Shown here piece by piece: positions 62,719 to 64,000 of a DNA stretch of 64,000 nt. This DNA comes from Siphonodentalium dalli (Eukaryota > Mollusca > Scaphopoda > Gadilida > Siphonodentaliidae). The stretch covers positions 233,242,944 to 233,306,943 of the forward strand of contig CP136061.1 of NCBI GenBank assembly GCA_032622095.1. Reading direction: 5' to 3'. A model generated the notes under the pieces. It had not been told where the DNA came from. It worked only from the letters and a program-made list of their open reading frames with translations, and made no database searches. A program made the translations under genes and the position numbers. Positions within the stretch are counted from its first letter, which is position 1. Every line of letters starts with the position of its first letter.

Positions 62719-63211
62719 AGGCACGTGAGGCCTTAATTGTCGAAAATATTCATATTTGTTCCAAACACCGTAAACAGAAAAACATTAAAACGCATACAGT
62801 TTCTTCATATATACCATGACCATTGCATAAACAGCATGTTATCATAAATACCTACTATATTTTACCTAAGCAAGAGCCTGATTGGGTTACAGAGGACAGC
62901 ACAATGCTACTGGCTAATCACACACAAATGGCATAAACGCTCTTTATTAGTTCCATATCAGGAATTCACCAACAAAGAACGCTCTTTATGTTTACCATCA
63001 TAATATAAACAAACACCAGAAAAGTAACTTTTTATGCTTTTGTTTACATAACAATGGTTAAACATATGAGAATAACATACTGTTTATGCGATATTTCTTA
63101 TTTATATACGGACAAAGTCTGTCTACATTTTGATGTTCTTTCTGTTTGTGGCGGTTTTTGACGGGTGGAAATATTTTCACAGGATACCCACCGCCAAGGC
63201 CAACCGTACCT
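62719..63211. mobile_element. TTAA-flanked MITE, family AGGCACGTGAGGCC, copy 3
   Basis: 493 bp, TTAA at 62715-62718 and 63212-63215, same ends as the copies at 42044 and 55270. Confidence 0.88.
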
Positions 63212-64000
63212 TTAAGATTAAAAAATAATGTTGAAATGTAGATTAAACATCTCGAAATGACTACCATTATATATGCACAGTGTTTTAAATTGAGTTATTG
63301 TTCCTAGAACTATTAATTAACGTGTTGATTAAATCTGAAACAGATATCCTGATTTGCTGTATACAAACCGCTCAACAAATGATCACTCAATGATTCACCT
63401 TTTGAGTAAACATTGTAGTCAACAAGATTTTTCAGTGTATGTCAACAATTTGAAGCAACATGGCTAATTTTCCAACCAAAATTGTCCATAATCGAGTTTG
63501 AAATTGATATATGTTGCATGATTATATTTTCAGTCCGGTACAAAGATAAATGTTGTTAATTTTGCAATGTACTTTGCAGACAGTGCATTCTTACTAAAAC
63601 GGAAAGCCGCACGATTGTTTTATTTATTTTGACATGTCAATGGGTCTGTTTACTATGTTTAGATAAGTAAAGTAAAATGACAACGGAGAAAAACAGGTTG
63701 AATTTCGTCTTTTCTTTTTTATTTCTGTTTGTGGGGGTAAAATGGAATATCAGAGACTTGGGGTTGCAGTTCGAAATCCCCCCCCCCAAACTGAGACCAC
63801 CTAGACACGTCCCTGCATGAGACATAATCGGTTCAATATTCAAATACAGACTTTAGATTTTTTGCCTCAGGAAAAACATGCAAATTTGGCAATTTATGGT
63901 ACATGTAAACACACGGGTAAACATGGAACTAATTGACCATTGTTTATGTTTGTCAACATTCAACATTCAACTCATAAGAATATACCTTAATAGAGTATTT

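Larger units (their letters stand above)
61518..63310. mobile_element. Composite insertion absent from unit 1
   Basis: Unit 1 has uninterrupted sequence near 12460. The block contains the two adjacent TTAA MITEs listed below and about 900 bp of unidentified left flank (with 'cactaccgtagtg', 61947). Outer ends show no clear inverted repeat. Confidence 0.7.
48971..64000 (+). repeat. Unit 2 (partial) of putative large tandem duplication
   Basis: Colinear with about 391-15078. Insertions only here: 50552-51196, 51633-52213, 55270-55763, 59433-60439 and 61518-63310. Absent here but present in unit 1: about 1139-1580, 2920-3356, about 4222-4590, 4797-5778 and about 12866-14796. The copy runs off the right edge. 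Confidence 0.85.

Noticed and set aside
1-64000. CRISPR arrays, operons, Shine-Dalgarno sites, riboswitches, tRNA and rRNA genes
   Set aside because: Looked for and not seen; the sequence is eukaryotic, repeats are transposon- or satellite-like, and no convincing tRNA A/B boxes with cloverleaf were found.

Overview
The window is animal nuclear DNA, most likely from a marine mollusc. It is AT-rich and intron- and repeat-rich, with no operons. It carries many short inverted-repeat transposons, decayed C2H2 zinc-finger and LINE fragments, and dispersed repeats with (GTCC/GTCTGT)n runs next to text such as 'ttgaacatcttctcctcc', which I associate with bivalve and gastropod genomes. The assignment is inference; no rRNA, tRNA or mitochondrial marker was found.

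The only convincing gene is a seven-exon plus-strand gene whose product carries a DUF4806-type domain. Exons: 1 (9889-9971), 2 (11057-11175), 3 (23296-23393), 4 (25203-25340), 5 (25750-25918), 6 (26763-26899), 7 (36931-36966, with stop). All splice phases agree and the one-module product is 259 aa. Exons 4-5-6, which encode the domain, are duplicated in tandem (4b 28277-28414, 5b 28828-28996, 6b 35068-35204). The module is 444 nt and phase 0 at both ends, so both copies can be read in one protein of 407 aa or used alternatively. The last exon is also duplicated, in a nearly identical 1.3 kb tandem repeat (7b 38253-38288).

Layout. 0.4-15.1 kb and 49.0-64.0 kb are two copies of one segment, in the same orientation and about 48.6-48.9 kb apart. 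Each holds, in order, a broken minus-strand C2H2 zinc-finger stretch, a decayed LINE reverse transcriptase, about 5 kb of non-coding repeats, and exons 1-2 of the DUF4806 gene. This is either a recent large tandem duplication that continues past the right edge, or two haplotypes assembled head to tail. The copies differ by many clean insertions, which give empty-site evidence for several transposon families: TTAA-flanked piggyBac-like MITEs, a TTA-flanked Harbinger-like element and a TA-flanked element. 15-23 kb is a long intron with foldbacks, tandem repeats and a THAP-domain pseudogene. 24.2-35.4 kb is the exon 4-6 duplication. The second copy is interrupted in its intron by a 5.3 kb structure with about 830 bp inverted terminal repeats and an unusually GC-rich core of unknown identity. 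36.8-39.4 kb is the terminal-exon duplication. 39.4-48.9 kb holds MITEs, a tandem array of alternating repeats, a MADF-like pseudogene fragment and a plus-strand zinc-finger relic.

Apart from the DUF4806 gene I see no intact protein-coding gene. Most short ORFs lie in repeats.
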